In this document: piece by piece, positions 46,520 to 57,362 of the stretch
Layout of the letters: each line of letters opens with the position of its first letter
How positions within the stretch are numbered: the stretch's first letter is position 1
Assembly: GCF_036711975.1 (NCBI RefSeq)
Contig: NC_091972.1
Location: forward strand, 28,215,001 to 28,279,000
Origin: Onthophagus taurus
Lineage: Eukaryota > Arthropoda > Insecta > Coleoptera > Scarabaeidae
Reading direction: 5' to 3'
DNA: 64,000 bases
Program-made: the position numbers and the translations under genes
Notes under the pieces: generated by a model
What the model saw: only the letters and a program-made list of their open reading frames with translations
Databases searched by the model: none
Told to the model about the DNA's origin: nothing

Positions 46520-46766
46520 GAATAAATTGAGTGCGGGAAGTTAGCCCCCCATTTTTTGATTTTTAAATTTTTCTATGTTGTTCTAGATTGTTTTAGAATT
46601 GTTCTACATTGTTCCAAAACGGCAAATAGAAAAAATAAAAACTCGGCGAGAAAAACTGAAAAAACGGGATTTTTGAGTAGCCCCCTATTTTTGGAAAAAT
46701 CAGAATTTCTTTGTTGTTCTGGGTTGTTCTAGTTATTGTTCTACAAAATCAAAATTATGGGATACA
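46520..46766 (+). repeat. Dispersed TTGTTCTAG-rich repeat, copy 1
   Basis: It contains GTGCGGGAAGTTAGCCCCCC, several TTGTTCTA words and AAAACTCGGCGAGAAAAAC, ending near ATTATGGGATACA. The inverted copy is at 61645-61892. Confidence 0.8.
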
Positions 46767-47336
46767 GCAGCGATTCCTAATAAGGGTTGCTTGGACCCCT
46801 AGGGGTCCGCTGCCACAATACTGGGGGTTCATGGCGCATTTGTAAAAAATAATGTAGACAAAAAAGTAAAAATTTAAACTACAACATACGAAATTAACTA
46901 ATTCCATACATAGATTATATTAAAGATTAATATTACTCTCAGAAGAAATATGTAACTTTTTCTAGGACATTTTGAGTATGGGGGTTGGTAATATTACTCA
47001 TTTGAGGGATTTTTATGTTTCCTATTTTGTTTCTTAGCGACTACTTTGCCGTTATAAGTTAATTCTTTTTTCTACTTCTTCTTTTAAATCTATAAGTATT
47101 TGTGTTCTTAGTGAAGATTCGCAAAATTCGTTTAAAGAAGAAATTAACGTTAGGAACACACTATACTCACGTCATGTGAGCTTTCGTGCTATTATATAAG
47201 CATGATATCATGTGATATGAAGCATAGGAGATACATTTTTGTTACACACATTTCGTACAATTTCGTGCTCATTTCATGCACACTGTTTAATATCGCATTG
47301 TTGTGAAACGATTTACAATGTATTCGATGAAGTACA

Positions 47337-47645
47337 GTAGCAATTCTTCAAGTTCTTCAGAATGGGAAGAAGATTTAGAAAATGGCTACATGCCTAGTTA
47401 TTAGTGAAAGTAAAAAGAAAAGGTCATATTGGGTACATGAAATTAACAAAAAACGAAATAATTTCGGTGAAAGTCATCGATTAGTAAAAGAATTGGAAGA
47501 ACATCCGAAAAAGTTTCATATGTACTTTAGAATGTCTAAAGAGCAATTTGAGTTTGTACATGATAGTATTAAAAATAAAATACAAAAGAAAAGTACACAG
47601 TTTAGAGAACCAATTAGTACACGGGAAAGACTGGCAGTTCGTTGA
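47337..47645 (+). pseudogene. Harbinger transposase N-terminal fragment
   Basis: The frame at 47382-47645 reads RSYWVHEINKKRNNFGESHR, FHMYFRMSKEQFEFV and STRERLAVR, the N-terminal region of HARBI1-like proteins. The likely start is upstream at about 47337 (MKYSSNSSSSSEWEEDLEN) in another frame, so a shift separates them. The catalytic exon is deleted. Confidence 0.78.
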
Positions 47646-47715
47646 AGGTAAGTAGTGATAATCTACATTCACATTTTATTAAAAAATATATTAACAATTT
47701 TGATAATATATGTTT

Positions 47716-48100
47716 TCAAAGTTTGTTGGTATAGGATGAAATTTGATGAGTAGATGCCACTGAAAAATGACTCGAACATTGTTCTCCTGTAGCAATATGG
47801 CTGTGTTGGTGAATCTTCGCTTGACAAACCGCATTACTAAAATTTAATTTTATTTTCGCTTGTTCGATCTTAGGTAAATTTTTGGTCATCCTTGCCATAC
47901 TCAAAAAAAAACATGGCCATCTCATCTAATTTCTCCAAACTAGATGATTTTGATGCTGTAGTTTTATTTTCGTATTTTCGTTTACGAAGTTCGGCATTGT
48001 CTTTTAAAATGTTGATCATCTCATATGCCGAATTTCTTTCTGCATCCCTTTTTCGTTTTCTTATAGTTTCCGTACGTTGGATTACTTCGTGGTTTTCCAA
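47716..48100 (-). pseudogene. Harbinger MADF/BESS protein C-terminal fragment
   Basis: RTETIRKRKRDAERNSAYEM, then KLDEMAMFFF and, in a shifted frame, SMARMTKNLPKIEQAKIKL, form a BESS-like C-terminus. As in the intact Harbinger it is encoded opposite to the transposase. The MADF exon is missing. Confidence 0.6.
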
Positions 48101-48613
48101 ATTTTACACATCGGATTGCGTATCTTTCTGTGTATCTTTAGGAGGATGTTCTGGTACGAGAGAATTTTAAGGAATATTTCAATTCCCGAACAGCAGGTGT
48201 CCCTTGGCAAACAGATATAGTTCGTAGAGGAAACATTGTAAATGAAAACAATTGAAAAAGAAACACAAAAAAAAGATAGCAAAAACTATCTGTAGTCATG
48301 GGACCGAATATTGTACAACACGTCATGTTGTCTTACTTTTTCTATTAGTTTTCCTTCAATTTTCATTTTTATTATAACCTCAATTTAAAACCTCTTTGCA
48401 TTCGCACGTGAGCTACGATGTGCGGATTTTGGGATAATACAATCGTGCTCTCACACGTGCTGGACATGATAGGATACCTTAAATGTAACTGCTCCTATAC
48501 ATAAGAAATAGTACGAAACAACACGCTCACACAATTGTGAGGTCATATGCTGTCACGTAAGCTCATACAACGTGAGCATAGTGTGTTTCTACCTTAAGTA
48601 ACCAAACTCAATA

Positions 48614-49215
48614 TTGACATTTTTTCAAGCAATATTTGGTGAGTATGACATTTTCGCCTTAACAGAGACATGGCTCTCTGATGATCACAGAATTGACACT
48701 TATTGTGTAACTTCTTATGATTTCTTCGTTTGTAATCGCGCCGGTCGGGGCGGGGGTGTGGCTGTGTATGTGAATTCGAATCTCGGAGCAAGTAAGGTGT
48801 CATATTTTAATTCTGGAAACATCGAATATCTGTGGGTAGTGTTTAAGCATAAAAGTGTATCTTTTGCGATTGGTGTGGTTTATCGGCAGCAGCGGGGGGA
48901 TTTTAATGGGTTTCTGAAGAAGTTTGAGGCGGTGTCGGCGGATATGTCTTGGAAATATGATAAATTATTTTGTACCGGTGACTTCAATTTGGATTACTTG
49001 GCTCTCGGCGACAGCCGTGTGATGCGTTTTACCGATATATTAGAATCGCTCCAATATTATCAAACCATCGACTCTCCCACTCGCATTACACAGACAAGTA
49101 TTGCCCTACTTGAGTTCATCATTACCAATGAGGAAACTGAGTTGAAATCTCATGGAACTTTCGATTGTGGCGACATCTCTGACCATTACTGCGTTTATTG
49201 TGATTTCCAATTTCC
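48614..49215 (+). pseudogene. Non-LTR apurinic-type endonuclease fragment
   Basis: DIFALTETWLSDD, RAGRGGGVAVYV, FAIGVVYRQQRGDF, CTGDFNLDYLALG, DSPTRITQTS and DISDHYCVY are the successive blocks of the endonuclease-exonuclease-phosphatase domain of Jockey-type pol. The frame is open for 200 residues but lacks the N-terminal N..S block. It stops at 49215, where a minus-strand RT fragment begins. Confidence 0.85.
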
Positions 49216-49216
49216 A

Positions 49217-50230
49217 GTGCCAACCCTAGTTCTCTCCATACCCATACTTCTGCGCCGTACATCATTGTGCTCCTTACCAAGCCATCAAACATAACCTTTC
49301 TTTTTCCCACGTCCCTCCCGAATGTTCTTTCTCTCCATCCCCATCACTCTGTTCGCTCCTTTTGCCATCGCCCTCACGTGCGGGAAGTAATAAGGTCGAC
49401 TCTTTCATTTACTCTATCTCTCTTCCCTGCTACCTCCATTCCTCCTTCCTTCTTCTCCCCCCATTGCAGAACTTCATTATCTTTGTTTTCTCGACGTTTA
49501 CCTCCAACCCCTTCGCCTTAAAATATGTTTCCAAGGACGTCATCATCTCCTTCATCTCCACCGCCTTTCTAGCCACAACCACCAAATCGTCCGCATACGC
49601 CAAGGCGCGCACCTTTGTTCCTCCTATCACCACCCCACCCATTTGCCCCTTCACAAGTCTCTTTTCCAAGTCCACCGTATATGTATATATTGGAAATAGT
49701 GTGGGACTAAGCGGTCACCCCTGTCTCAATCCCTTTGTCGTCCAGAATACTTTACTTAACTCTTCCCCCACTTTAACCTTGGCCATCGTCTCCATGTACA
49801 TCTCCTTTACCCTCCCTATCAGTTGTTCTGTGATACCTCTCCTCCTCATTTCTTCCCACAACTTCTGTCTATCCACGTTATCGAATGCAGCCTTCAAGTC
49901 AATAAACAATCCATACAGTTTTCCCCCCTTCTTGTTCAACTCCCTATCTACCAGGTGTTTCAGAATGTATACATTGTCAATTGCCCCTCTTCCCTTCCTG
50001 AATCCCGCCTGCTCATCCGGCAACAGTTCTCCCCTCTCCATTTCCTCTTCCAACCTCCCCAGCAGTATCTTTGCATAAATTTTGAGAGCTGTGTCCAACA
50101 GGATAATCCCTCTATAATTGCTTACCACCCTTTTACTACCCTTTTTATACAGTGGGCATATTATCCCCATCCTCCACCTGTCAACTCTAATATTCTGCGC
50201 CTTCTTGATAAGTAGCAGTAGACGAAACTG
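49217..50230 (-). pseudogene. L1-like non-LTR RT, 5'-truncated
   Basis: From 50230 down: GIICPLYKKGSKRVVSNYRG, LLPDEQAGFRKGRGAIDNVY, FIDLKAAFDNVDR, KGLRQG followed by a stop at a Cys position (near 49713), then VRALAYADDLVVVARK. A C-terminal FDGLVRSTMMYGAEVW follows. This is a distinct clade from the neighbouring Jockey pieces. The composition is noticeably more GC-rich than its surroundings. A frameshift lies near 49330. No endonuclease. Confidence 0.82.
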
Positions 50231-51359
50231 ACTTCGTTTTAGCACCACATACTCCAAACGACTTGAGATTGTACCAGAGTTTACGAGAATTATTGTTATG
50301 AAATATTAAAGAAAGGTAAGCCTTTTTTTCCCGACGGATTTCTAAGTTAGTATAGTTTCTCAAGTCTTTGTACGACTCAAAATGAGAGGGATCCCTGGTA
50401 GACTTGTATTTCGAATAGGCATTATTTCGTAAATTAATAAGAATTTTAATAGTATCGGTTATCCACGGGCGATAATTCTTTCGCAGTGTAACTGCTCGGA
50501 GTTGTGCATGAGCTCTAAATAAGGATAATATGGAATTATTAAAAAAATCTACCTTATCATCAATGGAATCAGAAATTAGAAAGTTGTGCCAGTTTAGATA
50601 GTTTAGGTCATCCAATAAGCATTGGTGGTTAAAATGCCTGAAGTCCATAAAAGTCAATGTCTGTGGAACTCCCCGAGGAATATCACTACCTAAGGTTACA
50701 TAAACCATGCTGTGGTCACCAACGTTATGAACAGGAATGACACCATGATCCTCAATAAGAGCATCATCATCCATATGAAGAAGAAAGTCAATTAATGTCG
50801 CCGAGAAGGAGGTTACACGGGTAGGTGACGTAATTATTTGCTTTAAACTAAACTGTTCAATTAAAGGAAGAAATCTGCTCCCATAAATACCACTAAAATC
50901 GAATCCATTAATGTTGAAATCACCAAGGCACAAAAATCTTTCAGATGTTGGGATCAGAGTGGGAAGTAGGTCTTCCAAGTTCATAAGAAACTGCAAAATA
51001 GAACCATTGGGACGGTACAACACTCCCACCACTGTCGGAGCAACGCCACTGGTTAACTCGACCCATAGGTATTCAATATGCTGAGAAACCATTTCTAATC
51101 GAGTAACGTAAGTTAAATTATGTCTAATAAAGAACCCAACTCCACCGCCTCCACCAAGATTTCCACAGGGTGCCACTCTAGATCGCCCAACAAAACAACT
51201 GTGATAACCCACTATAGAATAAGGAGTGATATCAGTATCCAGATATATCCAAGACTCTGATATTGCAAAAACATCAAAATCACCCAGAAGAATCAGGTCT
51301 CTTACAGCAGGAAAATGAGCAGGAAGTGACCTAACATTCAAATGACCAAACTTCATCAA
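50231..51359 (-). pseudogene. Jockey-like pol endonuclease plus linker
   Basis: It starts MMKFGHLNVRSLPAHFPAVR, then DVFAISESWIYLDTDI, GGGGGVGFFIRHNL, VVGVLYRPNGS, CLGDFNINGFD, SPTRVTSFS and NVGDHSMVYV: the complete EEP endonuclease. A linker (RKNYRPWITDTI, REKKAYLS) normally leads to the RT. The RT is missing beyond 50257, where the L1-like fragment abuts. The frame is uninterrupted over about 370 codons, so this is a relatively young copy truncated at its 3' side. Confidence 0.88.
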
Positions 51360-52612
51360 CAGTTAAGGAAAAAAAACAAAGTGCTTGTTCAAAAAAAAGT
51401 TAAAGAAGAGAAAAGGAAAAAAAAATGAGACAACACAACAAATCACCTTAGTTATTCAAAAACAAAAATAAATGCAATTCACAAAGAATGCCTTATCAAA
51501 AGCTATCAAAGTTAAACAAAATCTACTTTTAGATGCAACAAGCAGGGTGTAAATTTCAAGCGCGAAAATCTAAAAACACCTTTACAAACCTAAAAACCTT
51601 TTACAGTTTGATCACCCAAACAAGATGGCGGAATCTTTCAACAACTTCTTTGCCTCTGTTGCAAGCAATCTTGTGTCCAAAATAAATAATAACTCACCAG
51701 CTGATCTGGGTAACATACCTAAAAAGTGAACTTTTTAATATTGTTAATATTATTACACAGTTTTAAAGACAAACGGAGCTACGGTTATGATGAAACCCCA
51801 ATAAAAATAATTAAAGAAAGTATTTTATATATTTTAGCTCTTTTACGCTCTATTGTGAACAACTGCCTTGCACATGGAATATTTCCAAACTCACTGAAAC
51901 ACTCAATTATAACACCCATTTACAAAAAAGGTGACATATTGGTACCTGGTAGCTATAGATCAATTAGTATGCTCCCTTGTCTATACAAGATTATCGAGAA
52001 TGTTATTTACGTACGCTTTTTGGGGTATACAAAAGGTAATTCTTTACTCAGTGAAAGACAGAATGGGTTCGTTGAACTTTTTACTGATATTCTAGATGCC
52101 TACGAAAAAAATGAACACGTTTGTACTATAAGCTTGAATCTGTCTAAGGCTTTTGATTGTATAGATAAATAATTGTTGGTGGCCAAACTTGAGCGTTACG
52201 AGTTTAGAGGTCCTGCAAAACACATAATTACTTTGTATTTAAATAATAGATCACATACGACGAAAGTTATAAGTTACGAAGATGCTCCAGTAATATCAAC
52301 TACGAAGTATACAAGGTATGGAGTCTCACAGGGTAGTATACTGAGTCCTCTACTTTTCGTCATTTTTATTAATGACCTACTATTACACGACTTGAATTGT
52401 TATTTCACAAGTTATACAGACGATACTACCGTATCAGTCACCAGTTCAACTTTAAACGAAATGATGGATGAAGCTAGTAATACGTTGAATGCTCTAAAAA
52501 GTGGTTTGATACTAATAATCTAATAATGAACGAAGATAAAAGTGGGGTGATAGCCTTTGATAATAAATTGGTTAATAAACCATCTACAATCTATGATATT
52601 GAGGTACGACAT

Positions 52613-52640
52613 CACAGTGGTCCGAGCGGTAAGAAAACCC
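52613..52640 (+). repeat. Left Transib end: heptamer, 12-bp spacer, nonamer-like
   Basis: CACAGTG (52613-52619) equals the V(D)J recombination-signal heptamer. After exactly 12 bp comes AGAAAACCC (52632-52640), matching 7 of 9 positions of the consensus nonamer ACAAAAACC. Confidence 0.8.
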
Positions 52641-53716
52641 GATCGAAAATATTATTTTGGTGTTAGCAATTAGCTAGCTTTATGAAACTTGGCATGATTA
52701 TAAGACCAAAAGGATAATGTTGTGTCAAAATTTGAATTAAATTCTTCAACCGGAAGTAGTACTACGGAAGCAGTACTTTATTTAAATTCATACTCATTTT
52801 TTTTCATATAAATTAGGACTTTAAAGAAGAATATTACTATAAAATTTTGTGCAAAACATTAGACGTATATTACTTCACATTTTTTTGTGTAATTACGTGA
52901 TCGCAAATTCCTATCTAAATTGTTTTATAGAGGACCTATACCGGATGTCTCACGTAACTGGTTCGTTAGAACTTTTTTAGGTACCACTATTCGTAGCGGT
53001 TTGAAATTTTGACAACATGGGTTGTTCATTCGAAGCTTTCGATCTAAAATACTTTCAAGATGGCCGCCACTTCCGGTCTACCGGATGTAGACCACAACTT
53101 CGTTATTTTAAATGGAATGCTATAGTTTTTAATGCACCTTTTAATTATATTCGACAAAATAAGTTGACTTTGATAAAAGTTATTGGTACCTACCATTTTT
53201 CGTTTTCGAGTTATTTTGTTTTTAAGTTTTTCTTTGGCAAATTACTTTATGCTCTTTAAAACCTTATATCTCAGCCAACGTTCATTCAAAAAAGCTCTAA
53301 ATTGGCACGATTACTCTTGAGATGTTGACAAACAGATTGTCATTTGTTGTATTAAAGTATCTTATACAGGGTGGTCAAAAATTGAATTATCGTTTCTCCA
53401 TATTCAATGGTAAGAAAGTCGAAAATTTTAAATGGAACGCCCATATTTTTTTACCCTATCAGAAATGGAATTTGATAAAAATGTAGCAAAATTAATTGGC
53501 AGAATCAGTTGGTTAGATAGCTCAATTTTACTTAGCTTTTACTAAAAATCTTTTAAGAACTATTCGAGAATAAACTCATCGCTCTTAATTTGAAGTGATA
53601 TTGGAGACCATAATACGTAAGATTGATGCCTACTTATAGTAGAATTTTCCCATGATACTGAAATAGTCCACATACATTTCAAATTATTCGAGATAATATA
53701 AAATATTTTGTTATAT

Positions 53717-56026
53717 TCACCAACATAACAAAATTTTTCTCAATTTGTGTGAGTCTTCTTCATTTTCTAGGTCTTGTTCCTCTATATTTACTTCTTCTTC
53801 ACTTTCTTCATCATCATCATCTTCTTCTTTACCTTCCTCTTCTTCTAGAGATTTGTCCAGTATAAGTAAATTTTTCATGTCTTCATTCATATTTTTATAT
53901 CTTTCTGAACATTCTTTATAAAAGTTACTAATAAATGGATCGGAGCTCAGTAATAGTCTTTTAAATAAATCTTCATTTGTTTGAAGTCTACCACATTTTC
54001 TTGTGTGACACTCTCTAAATCTGCGTACTTGTTTGTTTTTTGCTTCTTGAGCCTCTTCAGAAAGCTCTCCAATGGGTAATAGCGACTCTTTAATTACTAC
54101 AGCACCATGAATTAAAATTTTGTGCACGCTAGTAGGCATGTAGTACCACCCATAAAGGTTAACATACTTCTCTGCGGTACTAAAGCAATATGCTTCAAAC
54201 TCATTTTCTTTTATGTTATACCCACTATTTATAATACGCAGAATAACTCCAAATCGCTGGATTAATTCCGCATCAATTCCTTCAATTAAATTCCATTAAT
54301 TAATTTCTATACAGTTACACTATAATCTAGCAACTTACCTGTAATATCTGCCGATAATTCCGGATTAGCAAAAAATCGTCGCGCAGTATTTCCATCATTC
54401 GATGTTCCATAGTTTTGAAATTTTTCTTGTATAGATCTTTTTCGATCCTCCACTTTATTTCTTTGTGCTTTGGGAATCTGAACATAAAACATCTTTAGGC
54501 ATATGTTACACATAAAGCTATGTATGATAAACTGTTTACCTTCCAAGTTTTAATTTCTAGCCTGTAGGCTATGTGAAGCAAACACTCAAAAAATCGAATG
54601 TAAGCGTGCAGAACTGACAGACCAAATTTAAAACCTTCTGGGTCTAACGTTCTTGCACGCAAATCATTAAGATTATTCATCTCTGAGATTTTTGCTTTAC
54701 ATATATAACATTTCATGCCAGATGACTCCATTAAGGAATTACAAACCTACAAAATAAACAAACAACTCAAATAAAGTTCTAAGAAAACAAAGTAGTTTAG
54801 AACCTTTCCATCAACTATCGTCAAATAAAGAGAAAAGTTTACAATTCCACAATTGAAATTGTATGGTTGAACTTTCTCTATTTGGTCCGAAATATACTTC
54901 TCTTCGCTTTTTATAATTTTATTATTTTCATGAACCCATTGCAGCCTAATTGGCCTACAAAACCGTATGGATGATGGTCGCGGATTCTTCCACACTATTT
55001 TCTTATTATTGTCTTCTAGTCGTAATGGAACTAGTGACGATAGAAATAGAGAGTCATCTTTTCCCTCAGAATTATTTTGATACTTTTGTTTGTAAGTAGC
55101 ATGACTTCCGCTACCATCAAACCCCCATTTACAATGTAACGTTAAATTACATTTTATTTCTGAACGCACGTTTGAACATTTCAATATTTTTTCACATGTG
55201 TTGTTCAACAAACTTTGCAAATCAATTTCGTAAACTGTTTCAGTAATTTTTATCCCTTCTGGGTATGCCTCTTTTTTGCATTTTAAAACGTCACAGTATG
55301 GGGGGTATAAGTCATATCCATGTCCAATAGCGGTCTCTCGAAGCTTTAAATATTGATTCTTAGTTAAATTAAGAGATATTATTAAGTTAAGAGCTTCCTC
55401 GGCAGTCAATCGAGTTTGCTCTGGTTTTTCCGATTTCCACATTGTTAACATTTTTTTTGCTCTGTTTGGAGTTGTTGTCGTTGCCTCCTTAAGCAAAGCA
55501 GCTTCAGCCGATTTCCCTTCTTCACGCAGTTTCATCGTTGTGGCAAATGATAGTTCTGCCGAAGTTACGGTCTTGCGCATTTGTTCTGTCCTTCTTCGTT
55601 TTACAATAACTGACGAAGATTCAAATTCTTTTTTGGTACGACCACGAAAACCTATTTTATGTTACAGCGAATATAGAATCATAGATCATACATTGTTTAA
55701 ATATATCATTGGTACTTACCAGAAGCACATTCAGCGGATGGTCGGTTTACAGTTCGAACACTTGGAGAAAAACTATTTTTTTTTTCAACCACTCGCTGTG
55801 TTTAGCGCGAAATTTTGTGTCGCTACGACCACAACTTTTCCAAAACCGATAATATGTACTAAAAAGCTGTTTTTCTACACACCGATGCAGGTTTTCGGTA
55901 TCCATGTTGTTAGTGGTTAAATAATAATTGTCTATCAATTTTAAAACAGTTTTTTTTTTCAATCATCGGCTGATTCCCACAAGATTTTATTCTGTCGTGA
56001 AGCGCTTCGCGTGTTATGCTCGACAT
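53717..56026 (-). CDS. RAG1-like Transib transposase, five exons
   Basis: Exons: 56026-55720, 55651-54804, 54746-54540, 54477-54339, 54279-53717. All introns are GT-AG with consistent phases, giving about 687 residues. Landmarks shared with the RAG1 core: HCKWGFDGSGSH (first D, about 55117), SLYLTIVDGK (second D, 54810-54812), CYICKAK (CxxC zinc pair), HAYIRFFECLLHIAYRLE, GNTARRFFANPE, SVHKILIHG (H-x4-H pair), and SEEAQEAKNKQVRRFRE (catalytic E, about 54045). An acidic tail follows. Only two 10-A runs in exon 1 (about 55950-55959 and 55776-55785) break frame, by plus one and minus one. The protein cuts at CACAGTG ends and moves the element; whether it is expressed is not known. Confidence 0.88.
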
Positions 56027-56047
56027 GTTGCAAGTATTTAGCGAAAT

Positions 56048-56202
56048 CTAACGTAAACTAACGCTAACTAAAGCTAATAAAAACTAACAAAAATCAACAA
56101 GCAACGATAACTAACAGTAACTAACAATAACTAACGATAACTAACAATAACTAACGATAACTAACGATAACTAACAATAACTGACAATAACTAACAATAA
56201 TA
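56048..56202 (-). repeat. Tandem 10-bp repeat upstream of the transposase start
   Basis: Ten regular units of CTAACAATAA/CTAACGATAA fill 56101-56200, with degenerate units back to 56048. On the coding strand they read TTATTGTTAG and end about 20 nt before the ATG at 56026, so they lie in the 5' UTR or core promoter. Confidence 0.85.
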
Positions 56203-57010
56203 ATCACCAACAATCCCTGCTTAGTACAAAACACTCGATTTACTTAAACCACAGATTTGATAATTAGGTTTGTTATTACTGAATGAAGACGTTACCCGTA
56301 GCAACCGGTGGACTCATGGAAGATTTGATTTTAAACGTTTTTATAAATTTAATTTTTTAATTGAAATAATAAAGGAAACTCAGTCAAATAAAATCAGGTA
56401 ACAAAATAATTAAAATGTAATTATTATTTTTATTTTTCTAAATTTTATTACATTAATGAAGAATTTAATTCAAATTTGAACATTTTTCTTAATCGTAGCA
56501 GTAAAATTAGAAGTAGAACTACTAAATAGAGTAAACTACTAAATAAATTTTTACACTTAAAATAAAAAAACACTTACGGTACTTGCGGTATAACCGGAAG
56601 AGTGGTGAAAGTGCATTTCAAATGTGTTTAGAAAATGCGAATAATATAATATAAAAACCAAAACATAGCAACAAAATAACGAAAATCATAACAAGGATAA
56701 ATAAGATCCACAATTATGTGGTAAGTAATCTTTGACTGCCAATTTTTTGGTTAAGGCGCACGTTGGCGCAAGACACAATATTTTCAAGTAGTGATATACC
56801 ATCTTGTTTTGTTTTCTAAAGTTGTGTCGTTTTCTAAAAAATTTCCTTATACAAAATAAGGTAATTGTAATAGCAATTTATTTCGCGCAGTAGCTATTAT
56901 AAAACACCAAAGACTTCATAAACTTCACTAAGAGTCTATTAATAGTTAAAATATATGTAACATTTAAAAAAACAACACTATAAAATTTTTTTTTTAATTG
57001 ATTTTCGATC

Positions 57011-57038
57011 GGGTTTTGAGTGTTTTCGGACCACTGTG
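57011..57038 (-). repeat. Right Transib end: heptamer, 12-bp spacer, nonamer-like
   Basis: On the minus strand CACAGTG (57038-57032), a 12-bp spacer, and TCAAAACCC (57019-57011), matching 7 of 9 consensus nonamer positions. Confidence 0.8.
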
Positions 57039-57362
57039 ACAGGAGATCAAGATTTTGGGTGTTCATCTTGATAGTTCTATGAAGTTTAAGTGTCACATGG
57101 AACAACTCTGTTATAAGCTATCAAAATCTATATTTGGTCTTAGAGTGATTAAAAATACAACTAACAAAAAGATTGCCAAGATTTTTTATTCTAGTAACAT
57201 CGAATCACATTTAAGTTATTGAATAATTACGTGGGGAGCATCTGTACAGTTCGGTAATGTCTGTAAACTTCAGAAAAAAGCGATAAGAGCCTGCCTAAAC
57301 ATAGGTTAAATTTATATGAAAAAGGTCCCTTGTATTCATGTGTGAAAATCTGAAATAACATG

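Larger units (their letters stand above)
45240..47149. other. Mixed unassigned region
   Basis: It holds a CpG-rich segment (about 45650-46280), a dispersed repeat (46520-46766) and a GGACCCCTAGGGGTCC palindrome at 46794. No exon recognised. Confidence 0.45.
47153..48593. mobile_element. Second PIF/Harbinger element, internally deleted
   Basis: The left end reads GGAACACACTATACTCACG after TTA (47150-47152). The right end is CGTGAGCATAGTGTGTTTCTACC before TTA (48594-48596), so the termini are inverted repeats with a 3-nt difference. At 1441 bp it keeps only the first part of the transposase and the end of the MADF gene. Confidence 0.82.
52613..57038 (-). mobile_element. Transib DNA transposon with RSS-like termini
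   Basis: Both ends begin CACAGTGGTCCG and share AAAACCCGATCGAAAAT further in. The element is 4426 bp, interrupts a Jockey RT, and contains a five-exon RAG1-like transposase on the minus strand. No clean 5-bp duplication is seen. The flanks GACAT and ACAGG can be read as GACA(T/G) if one G was lost next to the right heptamer, and that reading also restores RT phase. The 52900-53400 part of the 3' region contains a CAAGATGGCCGCC-type repeat with a TATACAGGGTGG end, probably a MITE. Confidence 0.9.
51625..57362 (+). pseudogene. Jockey-like RT split by the Transib insertion
   Basis: Left part 51625-52600: AESFNNFFASVASNLVSKIN, SIITPIYKKGDILVPGSYRS, SLNLSKAFDCIDK, YGVSQGSILSPLLFVIFIND and SYTDDTTV (YADD mutated to YTDD, GVPQGS to GVSQGS). 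Right part about 57044-57362: EIKILGVHLDSSMKFKCH, GLRVIKNTTNKKIAKIFYS and LQKKAIRACLNIG. The parts are adjacent domains of one RT, so the 4.4 kb between (52613-57038) is an insertion. Multiple stops show it was dead or old. Confidence 0.8.

Noticed and set aside
49267..50215. Long plus-strand open frames
   Set aside because: They are the antisense of the L1-like RT on the minus strand and have no own motif.
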